Positions 28,541-37,673 of a DNA stretch of 64,000 nucleotides are shown here, in pieces; the stretch's first letter is position 1, and every line of letters begins with the position of its first letter. The stretch comes from JACVRW01 sp963746825 (GTDB taxonomy: Bacteria; Actinomycetota; Thermoleophilia; Solirubrobacterales; Thermoleophilaceae). The stretch lies in NCBI GenBank assembly GCA_963746825.1, contig CAVVCU010000007.1, positions 1-64,000 on the forward strand, read 5' to 3'. Made by a program: the position numbers and the translations under genes. The notes beneath the pieces are model-generated. The model searched no databases. It was not told the origin of the DNA and was given only the letters and a program-made list of their open reading frames with translations.

Positions 28541-29540
28541 TCGTCGGATCGCGATAAATCGTGTGGATGTGGCCGACGTCGCCCTGCGGCGCGTATTCGA
28601 TGACGACCGTCGGTCCCTGGATCCGGAAGTAGGCGGCTTCTCCATTCGTCGTCGGCCCACTCCAGGCGAAGTAGGTGTCCGGCAGGTTCGCCTTGATCTC
28701 GGCCATCCGCGCGTTGCCGTAGCCGTCGGCGACGATGCCGGCCCATTCCCGCACCAGCTCGAGCAACATCGACTGCTGCGCCGCCGCCAGGGCAGACGCA
28801 CGGACGCCTTCTGGCTGGATGGTCTTGCCGTCCTGCCCGGGTCCGAGCACGAGATCGGCGACGCGGTAATTGAGGATGGCCTGGCCGCGTTGCGCGGTGT
28901 CGAGCGCGTTGACGAGCGCGAAGGCCTTGTCGTTTTCCGCCCCCAGCGGGCGGACCGTGCGGCCTTCGATCGTGTAGGTGGCCGGCTGCGCCGCCGGCAA
29001 ACTGGGCGTCATGCTCGCCTGGCTTCCGCCGATCGTGAGGTTGATCGCCAGATGGTGGCCGCCAAACTGCAGCGTCCACGGTTGTGTCGTAGAGGGAGTG
29101 CCTAGGAAGGCGACGTAATACTCGTCCTTGCCGAAGCTCGGCCCACGGCCAGCGCCCCGGCCGCCTGCCCGTCCTCCTCCACCGCGCCCGTTGGCGGCTT
29201 GGGTCCGCAGCACTTCGTCGCCTTGCATGATGGCTTCGACCTTCTGGTAGCCCGGCCGGCTCAGCGCCGTGGCCACCAGGGTCATGGCGGCAGCGCGTTG
29301 CGGCGCCGTCAGGTCGGCCAATCGCAACCCCTGCCGCTCGAAGAGCGGCGACGGGAGGTTGGACCAACGGGTTTTCTGCGGCCCCTCGAACGGGAACTGC
29401 ACCTTGGCGCGGCCGGCGTCGTCGAGTGTCGCGACAAGCGCCTGGGCCGCGGCCACGATCCGGCTGGTCGTGTCGGCCGACGAGGCAGCAGGGGCCTGGC
29501 TCTGCCGCTGCCGATCCTGCTGTCGGGCCAGGCCGGCCGT
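28509..29540 (-). CDS. DUF3500 family protein, N-terminus cut at join
   Basis: About 340 residues of a DUF3500 protein are readable, from ATAGLA near the end of a probable signal peptide to the stop at 28509. Recognisable regions are VQFPFEGPQKTRWSNLP, PGYQKVEAIMQGDEVL and AWSGPTTNGEAAYFRIQGP. Family members are secreted or lipoprotein-like with unknown function. The normal start with the positively charged leader is missing; the sequence upstream belongs to a phosphotransferase gene running the other way, so the gene is truncated at about 29,540. Confidence 0.82.
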   Translation of the reverse strand, partial: TAGLARQQDRQRQSQAPAASSADTTSRIVAAAQALVATLDDAGRAKVQFPFEGPQKTRWSNLPSPLFERQGLRLADLTAPQRAAAMTLVATALSRPGYQKVEAIMQGDEVLRTQAANGRGGGGRAGGRGAGRGPSFGKDEYYVAFLGTPSTTQPWTLQFGGHHLAINLTIGGSQASMTPSLPAAQPATYTIEGRTVRPLGAENDKAFALVNALDTAQRGQAILNYRVADLVLGPGQDGKTIQPEGVRASALAAAQQSMLLELVREWAGIVADGYGNARMAEIKANLPDTYFAWSGPTTNGEAAYFRIQGPTVVIEYAPQGDVGHIHTIYRDPTNDYGARFARR

Positions 29541-29550
29541 GGCAGTGACG
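29530..29550. other. Probable join between acidobacterial and actinobacterial blocks
   Basis: Two unrelated genes point away from this spot, and both lack their 5' ends: DUF3500 on the minus strand and an APH-family phosphotransferase on the plus strand. Gene content changes from Acidobacteriota-like to Thermoleophilia-like at the same point. No transposon end, tRNA or direct repeat is visible, so an assembly chimera is favoured over insertion. Confidence 0.7.
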
Positions 29551-30488
29551 AGTGGATCGACGAACAGCTGGCTCAGCACGGGACCGAACGCACCGGCGCC
29601 GTCGAACAGCCCCATCTGCGCCCCTGGGCCACGGTGCTCAGAGTCCCCACGCCAGGAGGGCCCGTGTGGTTCAAGGCGGTCGGACCGGGCGGCGCCTTCG
29701 AGCCCGCGCTCTGCGACCTGCTCGCGCAAGCGGTCCCCGACCAAGTGCTCAGGCCGCTGGGCACCGACCCGTCACGGGGCTGGCTGCTGCTCCCCGACGG
29801 CGGCCCCTCGCTCGGCGAGCAGCGAACCGGCACCAACCTGGTCGAGGGACTCGAGCGTGGGCTGGTCCAGTACGGGCAGCTGCAACGCGAGCTGGAGCCC
29901 TACGGCGACGAGCTGCTCGCGCTGGGGATCGACGATATGCGCCCCGCGGCGATGCCCGCGAGATTCGACGAGGCCCGCGCGGCGGTGAAGGCCACCGGTG
30001 ACGCCGCCCGCCGCCTGGCCGCCATGGAGCCGACGATCGCCTCGTGGTGCGACCGCCTCGCCGGCTCACCCGTCCCACCGAGCCTCGACCACAACGACCT
30101 TCACCCGTGGAACATGCTCGGCGCGGGCATGGGGGGCGGTGTCAGGTACTACGACTGGGGCGACAGCGTCGTCGCGCATCCGTTCGCCGCCGCCCGCCTG
30201 CCGCTGCTCTTCGTGCAGCGGACCCTGAAATGCCCGCTCGACGACCCTCGATTCCTCGGCACCCGCAGCGCTTACCTGGAGGTGTTCGCCGACCTGGCTC
30301 CGCAGGAGGAGCTGGCCGAGACTCTGGAGCTCGCGTGTCAGGTGGCCAAGATCGCTCGAGCGCTCACGTGGGAGCGCGCTCTACGCGCCGCGCGGGAGCA
30401 GGGCGAGGCGGTGGAGGACGACTGGGCGACGGCGCCGCTCGAGACCCTCACCTCTCTGTTCGACGAGTCCTATCTCGCCGGCGGCTGA
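29544..30488 (+). CDS. Aminoglycoside phosphotransferase-family kinase, 5' truncated
   Basis: About 314 residues of an APH/choline-kinase fold protein. It contains the nucleotide lobe strand (VLRVPTPGGPVWFKAVGPG), the Brenner motif SLDHNDLHPWNML (catalytic Asp and Asn) and the DFG-equivalent YYDWGDSVV. Actinobacterial relatives usually have extra residues before the DEWIDEQLA helix where this copy begins, so the start is missing at the join. Substrate unknown; antibiotic phosphorylation should not be assumed. It overlaps the convergent small membrane gene by 19 nt. Confidence 0.82.
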   Translation, partial: SDEWIDEQLAQHGTERTGAVEQPHLRPWATVLRVPTPGGPVWFKAVGPGGAFEPALCDLLAQAVPDQVLRPLGTDPSRGWLLLPDGGPSLGEQRTGTNLVEGLERGLVQYGQLQRELEPYGDELLALGIDDMRPAAMPARFDEARAAVKATGDAARRLAAMEPTIASWCDRLAGSPVPPSLDHNDLHPWNMLGAGMGGGVRYYDWGDSVVAHPFAAARLPLLFVQRTLKCPLDDPRFLGTRSAYLEVFADLAPQEELAETLELACQVAKIARALTWERALRAAREQGEAVEDDWATAPLETLTSLFDESYLAGG

Positions 30489-30733
30489 GCGCCCGTGACC
30501 CGCGCCTTGAGCAGCGCCAGGCCGAAGCCGAGGCAGACGATGAACGTGATCGGACCCGCGATCAGGCCCGCGGTCTTCAGCTGATCAACGGTGCACGGCT
30601 GGCCGTTGCAGATCGACGAGTCGGCGATCGAGCGCGCCAGCCCGTCGTCGCTCTGGATCGCGATGGCCACGCCCAGAAAGGCGGTACCGAGAAGGACCAG
30701 GACAGCCCCGAGAATGTGCAGCCAGCGCTCCAT
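30470..30733 (-). CDS. Small two-helix membrane protein, paralogue of 36491-36862
   Basis: An 87-residue protein with two membrane helices (about 4-24 and 55-78) joined by a short outside loop that has two Cys (SICNGQPCTVDQL). The ATG at 30733 is preferred; the longer ORF adds residues with no match to the paralogue. The same helix-loop-helix, with the loop STCNSEPCTVDQL, recurs at 36491-36862. The paired Cys suggest a disulfide outside the membrane. Function unknown. Confidence 0.75.
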   Translation of the reverse strand: MERWLHILGAVLVLLGTAFLGVAIAIQSDDGLARSIADSSICNGQPCTVDQLKTAGLIAGPITFIVCLGFGLALLKARVTGAQPPAR

Positions 30734-30740
30734 GCCCGGG

Positions 30741-31956
30741 TCATCGGCCGTTGCCGCATGCGCTTGACCAAGCGGCGCGAACCACCTGCGCCAGACGCTC
30801 GGCGGCAACCTCCAGCTCGTGCTCGCTCAGGTTGCTGAAGGAGAGCCGCATGGCGTGGCGGCCGCCGTCGCCGGAGCAGAAGGGCGGGCCCGGGACGTAC
30901 GCCACCCCGCCGGCCAGTGCGGCCGGGCGCAGGGCCAGCGTGTCGAGCTCCTCCGGCACCGTCAGCCAGGTCAGAAAGCCGCCCGTGGGCTCGGTCCACG
31001 AGACGCCATCCGGCATGTGGCGCGCCAGCGCCGCCGACAGGGTCGCCCAATGGGACGCGTACAGCGCGCGGGCGGCGGGCAGGTGGCGCTCGAAGCCCCC
31101 GGCGCGACCGTACTCCTCCACCAATCGCTGCCCCAGACCGCCGGAGCACTGGTCGGTGTTCTGTTTGGCCGCGGCGAGCTGGGCGACCACGTCGGGCGGG
31201 CCGACGGCCCACCCGAGGCGCACGCCGGGGAAGAAGCTCTTGGAGAAGGTGCCGGCCTGCAGCACCAGGTCCGGCGCGAGCGACCACAGCGAGGGCAGCG
31301 TCGTCGCTTCGTCGAACGGCAGCTCCCGGTACGCCACGTCCTCGAGGATCAGCAGGTCGTGCTCGCGGCAGAGCTCGACCAGTTCGCGGCGGCGCTCCAG
31401 GCCGAGGGTTCGGCCCGGTGGGGTTCTGGTACTCCGGAATCGTGTACACGAACTTCGGGCGCACCCCCGAGTCCAGCCGGGCCGCGAGCTCCTCGACCCG
31501 CATCCCGTCTTCGTCCATGGCGATCGCCACCGTCTTTGCCTGCGCGCGGCCGAACGCCATCAGCGCCGCCAGGTAGGTCGGGGCCTCGACGGCGATCGCG
31601 TCGCCCGGGTCGATCAGCGACTGGCACATGAGCGTGATGCACTCCATCCCGCCGCTTGTCACGATCAGCTCGGCGCGCTCCGGGCGCCGGCCCTGCAGTT
31701 GCTCCTGGCGGTCGGCGAGGTGGTCGCGGACGCTCGGGATCCCCTCGCACGCCGTGTACTGCAGCGCCACCGCGGCTTCGTCACGCACGAGCCGCGCGGC
31801 GATCTCACCGAGCTCTTCGGTGGCGAACGTGGCCGGGTTGGGAAACCCACCCGTCATCGACAGCACTCCGGGAGGGCTCCCGGCGAGGATCGTGGCCAGC
31901 TCGTCGCCGCCGGCCAGGTGGGTCCGGCTCGCGAACGCAGCGGCGAAGTCAGGCAT
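30741..31956 (-). pseudogene. PLP-dependent class I/II aminotransferase, frameshifted
   Basis: A MocR/2-aminoadipate-type aminotransferase of about 405 residues when the frame is repaired near 31,413 (an extra base in a G/C run). The first frame has the start ATG 31956, substrate-loop SMTGGFPNPATF, GGMECITLMCQ and the PLP region EAPTYLAALMAF and YTIPEYQNPTG. The second frame has the Schiff-base lysine in GTFSKSFFPGVRLGW and the C-terminal Arg in AMRLSFSN. Without repair the protein would be inactive. The start overlaps the RraA-like stop by 8 nt. Confidence 0.85.
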
Positions 31957-32614
31957 CGACGCGAAACTCCAGCGCGCTGGCCTCGCCGCGATCGAGCGCC
32001 GCGACGTGCTGGCCATGGTTGGTGAGGCCGTGCAGCGCCTCGCCGCGGGCCTGCGCCGCGAGGATCGCGCGCTCGCTGCGCGCGATGCGCTCCGCGGTCT
32101 CGAGCGCGCCGGCGATCCGGTCCGCCGTGGCGATCAGCAGCCCGTCATCGTCGCCGAACACGATGTCGCCCGGCGACACGGCCACGCCCCCACATGGGAT
32201 CCCCGCTCCCGCCGGGGCGCGCGACAGAGTGGTGCCCGATCGAGGGGTCGTGCCGCGGGCGAACACGGGCAGGCCGATCTCGCGCAGGCCGCGCACGTCG
32301 CGGCAGAACCCGTCGGCGACGATGCCCGCCAGCCCGCGCCGGCGCGCCTCGGTCGCGAACAGCTCGCCGAACACCGCGCAGGAGCTCCCATCCGTCGCGA
32401 TCACGAGCACGTCGCCCGCAGCCGCCTCGGCCAGCGCGTCCATCACCGGAAGGTGATCATCCACAGCGAGCACCGTGAACGCCGGCCCCGCCATGCGGAT
32501 GTCGGCGACCATCGCCCGGATCGCCGGGTCCACCACCGGGAGCGTCTTGTCGGCGTCCGAAAGCGCCGAGACGTCGAGTGCCAGCAGGCGATCGACCAGA
32601 GTCACGGCGCACAT
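31949..32614 (-). CDS. RraA/HMG aldolase-family protein
   Basis: A 221-residue protein of the RraA-like fold shared by regulators of RNase E activity and 4-hydroxy-4-methyl-2-oxoglutarate aldolases. Motifs include AGPAFTV, DVLVIATDGSSCAVFGEL and the aldolase-like GIVADGFCRDVRGLREIGLPVFARG. The G-x20-R-D aldolase signature (GEL...GLAGIVADGFCRD) is largely present, so aldolase activity is the more likely role. The next gene downstream is an aminotransferase, fitting amino- or keto-acid breakdown. The start ATG at 32614 was chosen; a GTG four codons later is possible. Confidence 0.78.
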   Translation of the reverse strand: MCAVTLVDRLLALDVSALSDADKTLPVVDPAIRAMVADIRMAGPAFTVLAVDDHLPVMDALAEAAAGDVLVIATDGSSCAVFGELFATEARRRGLAGIVADGFCRDVRGLREIGLPVFARGTTPRSGTTLSRAPAGAGIPCGGVAVSPGDIVFGDDDGLLIATADRIAGALETAERIARSERAILAAQARGEALHGLTNHGQHVAALDRGEASALEFRVDA

Positions 32615-32631
32615 GATGATGTAGTGACGCC

Positions 32632-33351
32632 GTGGAGAACAAGCCACCGCTCGGGGCGAGAGTCGCCTGGACGCCCGCGCAACGACCCACGCACTCGCCG
32701 CTGCGGGGCGCACACGTGCTGCTGAGGCGGGTCGATGCCGCCGCGGACGCCGAGGCGCTGTTCGGCGTCGCGCACCCGCCGGGCGGTGATCCCGCAATCT
32801 GGACCTACCTGCCCTACGGCCCCTACGAGCAGCCCAGCCAGATGCATGAACTGCTCGACTGGGCGGCGAGCTCCGACGATCCGCTCTTCTTCACGCTCGC
32901 GGAGCTCCCCGACGAGCGCCCGGCCGGGATGGCGTCCTATCTGCGCATCACGCCGGAGTTCGGGGTCATCGAGATCGGCCACATCTGGTTCGGGACCCCG
33001 CTGCAGCGCACGACCGCCGCGACCGAGGCCATCTACCTGCTCAGCCGGCACGCGTTCGACGACCTCGGCTACCGCCGCCTCGAGTGGAAGTGCAACGCGC
33101 TGAACGGCGCCTCGCGACGCGCGGCCGAGCGCTTCGGCTTCCGGTTCGAGGGCGTCTTTCGCCAGCACATGGTGGTCAAGGGCCGCAACCGCGACACCGC
33201 CTGGTACGCGATCACCGACGAGGAGTGGCCCGCGATCCGCCGCGCCTACGAGACGTGGCTCGCGCCCGACAACTTCGACAGCGACTCCCGGCAACGACGG
33301 TCGTTGACGACACTCATGAGCGGGCGTGGCGAAATGGAGCCGGCGGAATGA
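32632..33351 (+). CDS. GNAT acetyltransferase (RimJ/RimL-like)
   Basis: A 239-residue GNAT-fold protein. It has the acceptor strand PAGMASYLRITPEFGVIEIG, the acetyl-CoA loop region (LQRTTAATEAIYLLSRHAF) and C-terminal RRLEWKCNALNGASRRAAERFGFRFEG motif split typical of the RimJ/RimL group. It likely acetylates a protein N-terminus or small amine. The start is GTG at 32632, 17 bases from the divergent RraA-like start, so the true start may be further in. Confidence 0.87.
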   Translation: MENKPPLGARVAWTPAQRPTHSPLRGAHVLLRRVDAAADAEALFGVAHPPGGDPAIWTYLPYGPYEQPSQMHELLDWAASSDDPLFFTLAELPDERPAGMASYLRITPEFGVIEIGHIWFGTPLQRTTAATEAIYLLSRHAFDDLGYRRLEWKCNALNGASRRAAERFGFRFEGVFRQHMVVKGRNRDTAWYAITDEEWPAIRRAYETWLAPDNFDSDSRQRRSLTTLMSGRGEMEPAE

Positions 33352-33630
33352 CCCCCGACACGCACGCGCTGGCCCTGGGCGGCCGCCGGATTGGTCGCGC
33401 CCACGTGGTCGCTCGCGGCGGTCCGCCGCGACGGTTTGCTCCAGGACGGACGGTGGGCTCTGGCTGGCCCGCTCGAAGCGCCTGTCGCGCCGGGGAGGGC
33501 TGACGGCGACGGCCGCGGGACTCGCCTTAGCGGGCCTGCCATTGGCGATGAAGGTCCGGATGCGCCGCGCCTGAGAGGGGGATCGTCCGCGCTCTCGCCA
33601 GACCTGGGAGGATGCGCCCCGAGGAAGGGC
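33352..33630. other. Intergenic region containing a coding-like repeat
   Basis: About 280 bases without a convincing full gene. Its right part contains a stretch (33536-33570) similar to one at 38245-38279, listed separately. Otherwise nothing is recognised. Confidence 0.4.
33536..33570 (+). repeat. Copy 1 of a 35-nt coding-like repeat (LPLAMKVRMRRA)
   Basis: Encodes Leu-Pro-Leu-Ala-Met-Lys-Val-Arg-Met-Arg-Arg-Ala then a stop at 33572. It matches 38245-38279 at 28 of 35 bases, and four or five of the differences are silent, which points to selection on protein. It follows a hydrophobic stretch (LTATAAGLALAG). It may be the tail of a decayed gene family. Confidence 0.45.
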
Positions 33631-33678
33631 TAACCAACGGAACTCTCTACGTCAGTCGTCCTAGGGCTCGGCTGTGCC

Positions 33679-34620
33679 GTGTTGTCGGCGTTCGGCACCA
33701 ACCTGGCCTTCCTGTACAAGCACCGCGGCGCGGTCGCCGCGCCGGACGTAGACATGCGCCACCCGTTGCGCAGCGCAGCCGACCTGTTTCGCTCGAAGTG
33801 GTGGACCATCGGCTGGCTCGTGGCCGTCGTGGCCTTCCTGGCCCATGTCGGGGCGCTCGCGCTGCTGCCTCTGTCGACGGCTCAGGCGGTTCTGTCGGGA
33901 GGGTTCGTTCTGCTCGCCGTGCTCGCCGAGCGTTTCTTCGGCTTCCAGCTCGGCCGGCGGCAGTGGATCGGAATCATCCTGGTGGCGGTGTCGCTCGCGC
34001 TGCTCGGGCTGACCGGCAAGGAGTCAGGCGGCGACACCTCCGACTACTCGCTCACGGCGCTCATCCTCTTCGAGGGCGGCGGTATCGCGATCGGCCTGCT
34101 CCTGATCTTCTCGCACCGCATCGAGCGGGCGAGAGCCCAGCGCGGCGTGCTCCTGGGCGCCGCTGCGGGACTCGGCTTCGGGATCTCGGACGTGGCCATC
34201 AAGGCCTTGAGCGACGATCTCGAGAGCGGCATCGTCGGGCTCCTCAGTCCGTGGACCGTCCTGATCGTGGTTGCCGCCGTCGGCTCCTTCTTCGCTTCCG
34301 CGCGGAGCCTGCAGGTGGGCGACGGGGTGGCGGTGATTGCCGTGACCTCGGTCGCCGCGAACATGTCTTCGATCGTCGCCGGGATGGTCGTGTTCGGCGA
34401 CCCGATGGGGGACGACGCCCTCGTCGTCGCGGCGAGGCTCATGGCGTTCGCGATGGTGCTGGTGGCCGCGGCGTTGATGCCCGCCCCGGTGCGCGCGGGA
34501 GAGGCGCTGAGCCAGCCGCGCGCTGAGCCAGCCCGCGGCTTCGCCGAATCCTGCCTAGGCGAGCCCGGCTGCGCACCAGATCGGCGATCTCGGTCGCGTG
34601 CCCTCGTGCGATCCCGCTGA
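33679..34620 (+). CDS. EamA/DMT-like membrane transporter
   Basis: A roughly 313-residue polytopic membrane protein with about nine hydrophobic helices, fitting the drug/metabolite transporter superfamily: TAQAVLSGGFVLLAVLAERFF and VAVIAVTSVAANMSSIVAG resemble the repeat ends of EamA halves. The open frame reaches back to 33634 with a helix-like N-terminus (VVLGLGCAVLSAFGTNLA) but no ATG; GTG at 33679 is the first standard start and would cut this helix, so the true start may be a rare codon or hidden by an indel. The last 40 residues are Arg-rich and may be out of frame. Confidence 0.68.
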   Translation: MLSAFGTNLAFLYKHRGAVAAPDVDMRHPLRSAADLFRSKWWTIGWLVAVVAFLAHVGALALLPLSTAQAVLSGGFVLLAVLAERFFGFQLGRRQWIGIILVAVSLALLGLTGKESGGDTSDYSLTALILFEGGGIAIGLLLIFSHRIERARAQRGVLLGAAAGLGFGISDVAIKALSDDLESGIVGLLSPWTVLIVVAAVGSFFASARSLQVGDGVAVIAVTSVAANMSSIVAGMVVFGDPMGDDALVVAARLMAFAMVLVAAALMPAPVRAGEALSQPRAEPARGFAESCLGEPGCAPDRRSRSRALVRSR

Positions 34621-35354
34621 TGACCCCCTTGCCTCGGGCGGTTGAGAGCGCGAGCCGTGCCCCGAACCACTTTCCCTGTCACCTGCACGGAGCGCACCTG
34701 CTCGTAGGGGAACGAGAGCGTGCGACGGACGGAGATGAAGAGCAGCCGGCGGTCGGTGGCCACCAGCACCCCGTCGTGGCCGGCGCTGATGCCGGGCGCC
34801 ATGTCGATCACGTCCTCGTCCTCCTGGACCAGTTCGCCGAGCCTGTGGATCAGAGCGCGGGTCTCCTCCACCGCGCGGCGGTCCGCCCACGCCACGCCCA
34901 GGTCCAGCTCGGCCTGCTCGGTGTCGGCCTTGGCCACCCGGCGGATCCCGTCCACGTTGCGGGCGGCGGCCTCGATCTCCTTGGCCAGCCGCCGCATCTT
35001 GAGCGAATCCCGCCGGGGGAAGGTGACCTCGCGGCGCCACGCCGGACCCTCGATCTCCAGAGTCCGCTCGTGGACCCGGGCCCTGACCTCCGGCGTCAGC
35101 TCGTGATTTGCGTCGGGCGTGCTCACACGGTCGGCGTAGAGGATCAGCTCGTGGCCGTAGCAGGCAAGCGGCTCCGCCGTGCTCGCCGCCTTCAGTTGGC
35201 GCTCGGCCAGCTCGACCGCGCGATCGTGCGTCTTCTCGGCCTGCCTGAGCGCCCGCTGCGCGGCGGCGATCTCGTCGTGCTCCTCACGCAGCAGGTCCCG
35301 CAGCGGCCGAGCAGCGATTTCGATGGCCTCATGCTTGCTCTCAGAAGCGGCCAT
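34439..35354 (-). pseudogene. Coiled-coil protein with PH-like domain, frameshifted
   Basis: From ATG 35354 a helical region (residues 1-70; HDEIAAAQRALRQAEKTHDR) leads to a bacterial PH-like domain (HDGVLVATDRRLLFISVRR, then TLSFPYEQVRSVQVTGK). At about 34,671 an extra A in an AAA run breaks the frame; the alternative frame continues WFGARLALSTARGKG and VISGIARGHATEIADLVRSR, completing the PH-like strand and helix. The true C-terminus is unclear: that frame stops at 34439, deep inside the convergent EamA gene. Role unknown, possibly membrane-stress related. Confidence 0.62.
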
Positions 35355-35363
35355 GGGCAGACC

Positions 35364-35729
35364 CTAGCCCCCCGTCAGGTACAAGTCGAACGTCGGGCCG
35401 AGCCATCTTGCGACCTCCTCACTCTCCGTCGAGGCGAGCTGCTCCAGAGCCACGACGCAGCGCGCGAATACCACCCCGAGGAACTGCGTCGCCAGCAGGC
35501 TCGCTCGCACATCGGGTCGGTCGCCGTCCATCAGTCGCGCAAAGTCCGTGATCTGGGCGCCGATCATCTCACGCACCGCATCCGCCGCCGCCGGCTCGGT
35601 CGCCGCCGATCGGATTCGGCCCAGGAGGGCCTGCCGAGCTCCCTCGTCGTCGAGCCACACCATCAGCAGCGGGGCGGCCAGACCATCTGGGGGGCCGGCG
35701 ATGCTGCATGCCTCGATAGACGCCTTCAA
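35364..35729 (-). pseudogene. TetR-family C-terminal domain fragment
   Basis: About 121 residues resemble the ligand-binding C-terminal domain of TetR regulators: LLGRIRSAATEPAAADAVREMI, then LLATQFLGVVFARCVVALEQLAS and WLGPTFDLYLTG. The N-terminal helix-turn-helix is absent and the frame opens with TTG, so it cannot bind DNA by itself. It ends 10 bases before the PH-like gene. Probably a broken regulator; an upstream indel is possible but no HTH was found in the other frames. Confidence 0.5.
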
Positions 35730-35859
35730 GCTCTTCGAGGTTCCCGGCGGCCAGGAAGGCGTGGTGCTTCTCGATCTCGCTCACCATGGTCGAGCATGTG
35801 CGTCCCGCTGGGTGTTCTGGTGTTGCCGTAGCTGCCGTCGGCGGCTGAGCTCTGCGAGC

Positions 35860-36451
35860 GGGCTCAGGCTTCGCTGGACCCGTCGTGATCGCCTTGAGCG
35901 CGGTCCTGTGCAGCCCCGCCACCTGATCCAGCTTGCGCCGCTGGTAGAGGGTGATGAGGACGAGGATCAGCGCGACGGCGGCGATGACCAGGAACTGCTG
36001 CCACCACTGCTCCAGGCGGCTCGTGCCGAGGAGGACCGCGGGGCTGTGGCGGCGAAGAGAGACCGCGGTGATGGCCCGGTGACGCCTCCTGTCCTCCCTC
36101 GGGTCGAAGGCCTTTGGATCGTCGACTCCCAGGTGAGGGGAGGCCCGCCTTCGCCGGTTCTCTGGGCGATCCGCTGCTCGAGGACCGCGATGCGGCCCCG
36201 GCCTTGACGGCGCGAAGCAGCTCGTCGAGCCGTAGAGCGACCACCACCGCGGCCACCAAGGGGGTGGTGATTGCCAAGCCCGCCTGTATTCCGAGGTTGC
36301 TCTTGGTCACGTCCACTCCGAACGCGGTGAGCACCCCGATCGCGACCAAGCCGATCTGCAGCGTGCGCTGCATCTGTTCTATCGAGGAAAGCGACTCCTC
36401 CCGGAGCGTCTTGTACTCCTCGAGCGCCGCGGTGATCCAGGCATCACTCAT
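35860..36451 (-). pseudogene. Membrane protein of unknown function, multiple frameshifts
   Basis: ATG 36451 opens a helical start (ALEEYKTLREESLSSIEQM) and two membrane helices (QIGLVAIGVLTAFGV; ITTPLVAAVVVALRL). Two frame changes follow: RIAVLEQRIAQRTGEGG in the second frame, then SRLEQWWQQFLVIAAVALIL and VLITLYQRRKLDQVAGLH in the third. Read together this is a three-helix protein of about 190 residues. The exact 3' end is uncertain because the last frame stays open into the next gene. Confidence 0.55.
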
Positions 36452-36490
36452 CAGGCCACCGGGTGGGAGGCTACTCCGCTTCGAGCTTGC

Positions 36491-36862
36491 TCAGACCGAG
36501 TCGAGTATGCGCCGGCGCTGCTCGGCGTGCTCGTGGGCGCTGATGCCATCCTGCTCGCGCAGGAGGTCGATTGAACGTAGCCGTTCGCTGACATCGCCGT
36601 CCGGGGCGGGCGTCGCCGCCGGAGTCACTCGCGCCTTGAGCAGGGCCAGACCGAAACCGGCGCACACCAGAAAGGTGATCGGTCCCACGTAGAGACCCAT
36701 GCTCCGCAGCTGATCCACCGTGCACGGCTCGCTGTTGCAGGTCGACGTGTCGGCGATCGAGCGGGCCAGACCGTCGTCGAGCTGAATCGCGATGTCCATG
36801 CCCAGGAGCGCGGCTCCCAAGAGGATGAGCACCCCGCCCAGAATCCGGAGGTTGCGCTGCAT
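36491..36862 (-). CDS. Two-helix membrane protein with SHOCT-like tail
   Basis: A 123-residue paralogue of the 30470-30733 protein: helix (LRILGGVLILLGAALLGMDI), loop STCNSEPCTVDQL with two Cys, and a second helix (VGPITFLVCAGFGLALLKAR). It adds a C-terminal amphipathic segment (ERLRSIDLLREQDGISAHE, then RRRILDSV) resembling a SHOCT oligomerisation motif. The ATG at 36862 is chosen by alignment with the paralogue. Function unknown. Confidence 0.75.
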   Translation of the reverse strand: MQRNLRILGGVLILLGAALLGMDIAIQLDDGLARSIADTSTCNSEPCTVDQLRSMGLYVGPITFLVCAGFGLALLKARVTPAATPAPDGDVSERLRSIDLLREQDGISAHEHAEQRRRILDSV

Positions 36863-36909
36863 GCCCCGTTCATCGGCGCCCGCGACTGGGCCTTGACCTA
36901 CGGCTCCAG

Positions 36910-37673
36910 TCAGCCCTCCGGCATCTCCCACGGCGCCTGCGGGAGCGCCTTGCCCGTCTCGAGGAGGGACTTGAGGTTGGAGAGCACCGCCGGCCATCCG
37001 CTGACGGTCCTGTCGCGGTCGGCCTCGGGGATGTTCTCGTGGGTCACGGTCAGCCGCACGATGTCGCCGTAGGGCTCGATGTCGAAGGTCACCTGCGACG
37101 GACCGTCGGGCAGTTCCCGGCCGGGGTCGTCCCAGGTGCTGACGCAGACGCGTGGGCGCGCACGCTCTCCACCACGGTGCCGACCACATCGGCCGTGCCG
37201 CTTCCGTCCGTGCGCTGATGCTCCCAGGCCGAGCCGACCTGCCAGTCCGAGACGTTGCTGTGGCCCCAGTACTCGGCGGTCAGATCGGCGTCGGTCAGCG
37301 CGTCCCAGACCTTCTCCGGGGTGCTCTCGATGTAGATCACGTACACGAACGCCGGCTTGTCGGTCATGTCTTCCTCTGCTCGTCGCTTTACGGTGCTCAG
37401 CGCGCGAAGGCGCGGACGCTCGAACTTGTCGATCCACCGGTCCTGGATCTCGTGCAGCGGAACGGGGTTGAGGTAGTGCAGCTTCTCTCGCCCCCTCCGC
37501 ACCGTGGTGACCAGGTTGGCCGCCTCGAGCAAGCCCAGGTGCTGGGTCGCCGATTGACGCGTCATCTCGAGTCGCTCGCACAGTTCGCCCAGCGTCTGCC
37601 CGTTGTGCTCGTGGAGCCTGTCCAACAGGTAGCGGCGGGTCTGGTCGGCCAGCGCTTTGAACACCGCGTCCAT
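36910..37673 (-). pseudogene. ArsR-type regulator fused to SRPBCC/AHSA1 domain, frameshifted
   Basis: Residues 1-85 are an ArsR winged helix (MDAVFKALADQTRRYLLDRL, LEMTRQSATQHLGLLEAANL). A short linker joins an SRPBCC (AHSA1-like) lipid/ligand-binding domain (YVIYIESTPEKVWDALTDAD, EYWGHSNVSDWQVGSAWEH). Near 37,160 the frame shifts (a missing base or two extra); the rest of SRPBCC resumes as STWDDPGRELPDGPSQVTF and runs to the stop at 36910. Repaired length is about 254 residues. Such fusions in actinobacteria are probable ligand-sensing repressors; here the gene may be split only by error. Confidence 0.78.

Noticed and set aside
29544..30488. Aminoglycoside resistance kinase
   Set aside because: The APH fold covers many substrates, and the gene is truncated; no resistance cassette or mobile element is nearby.
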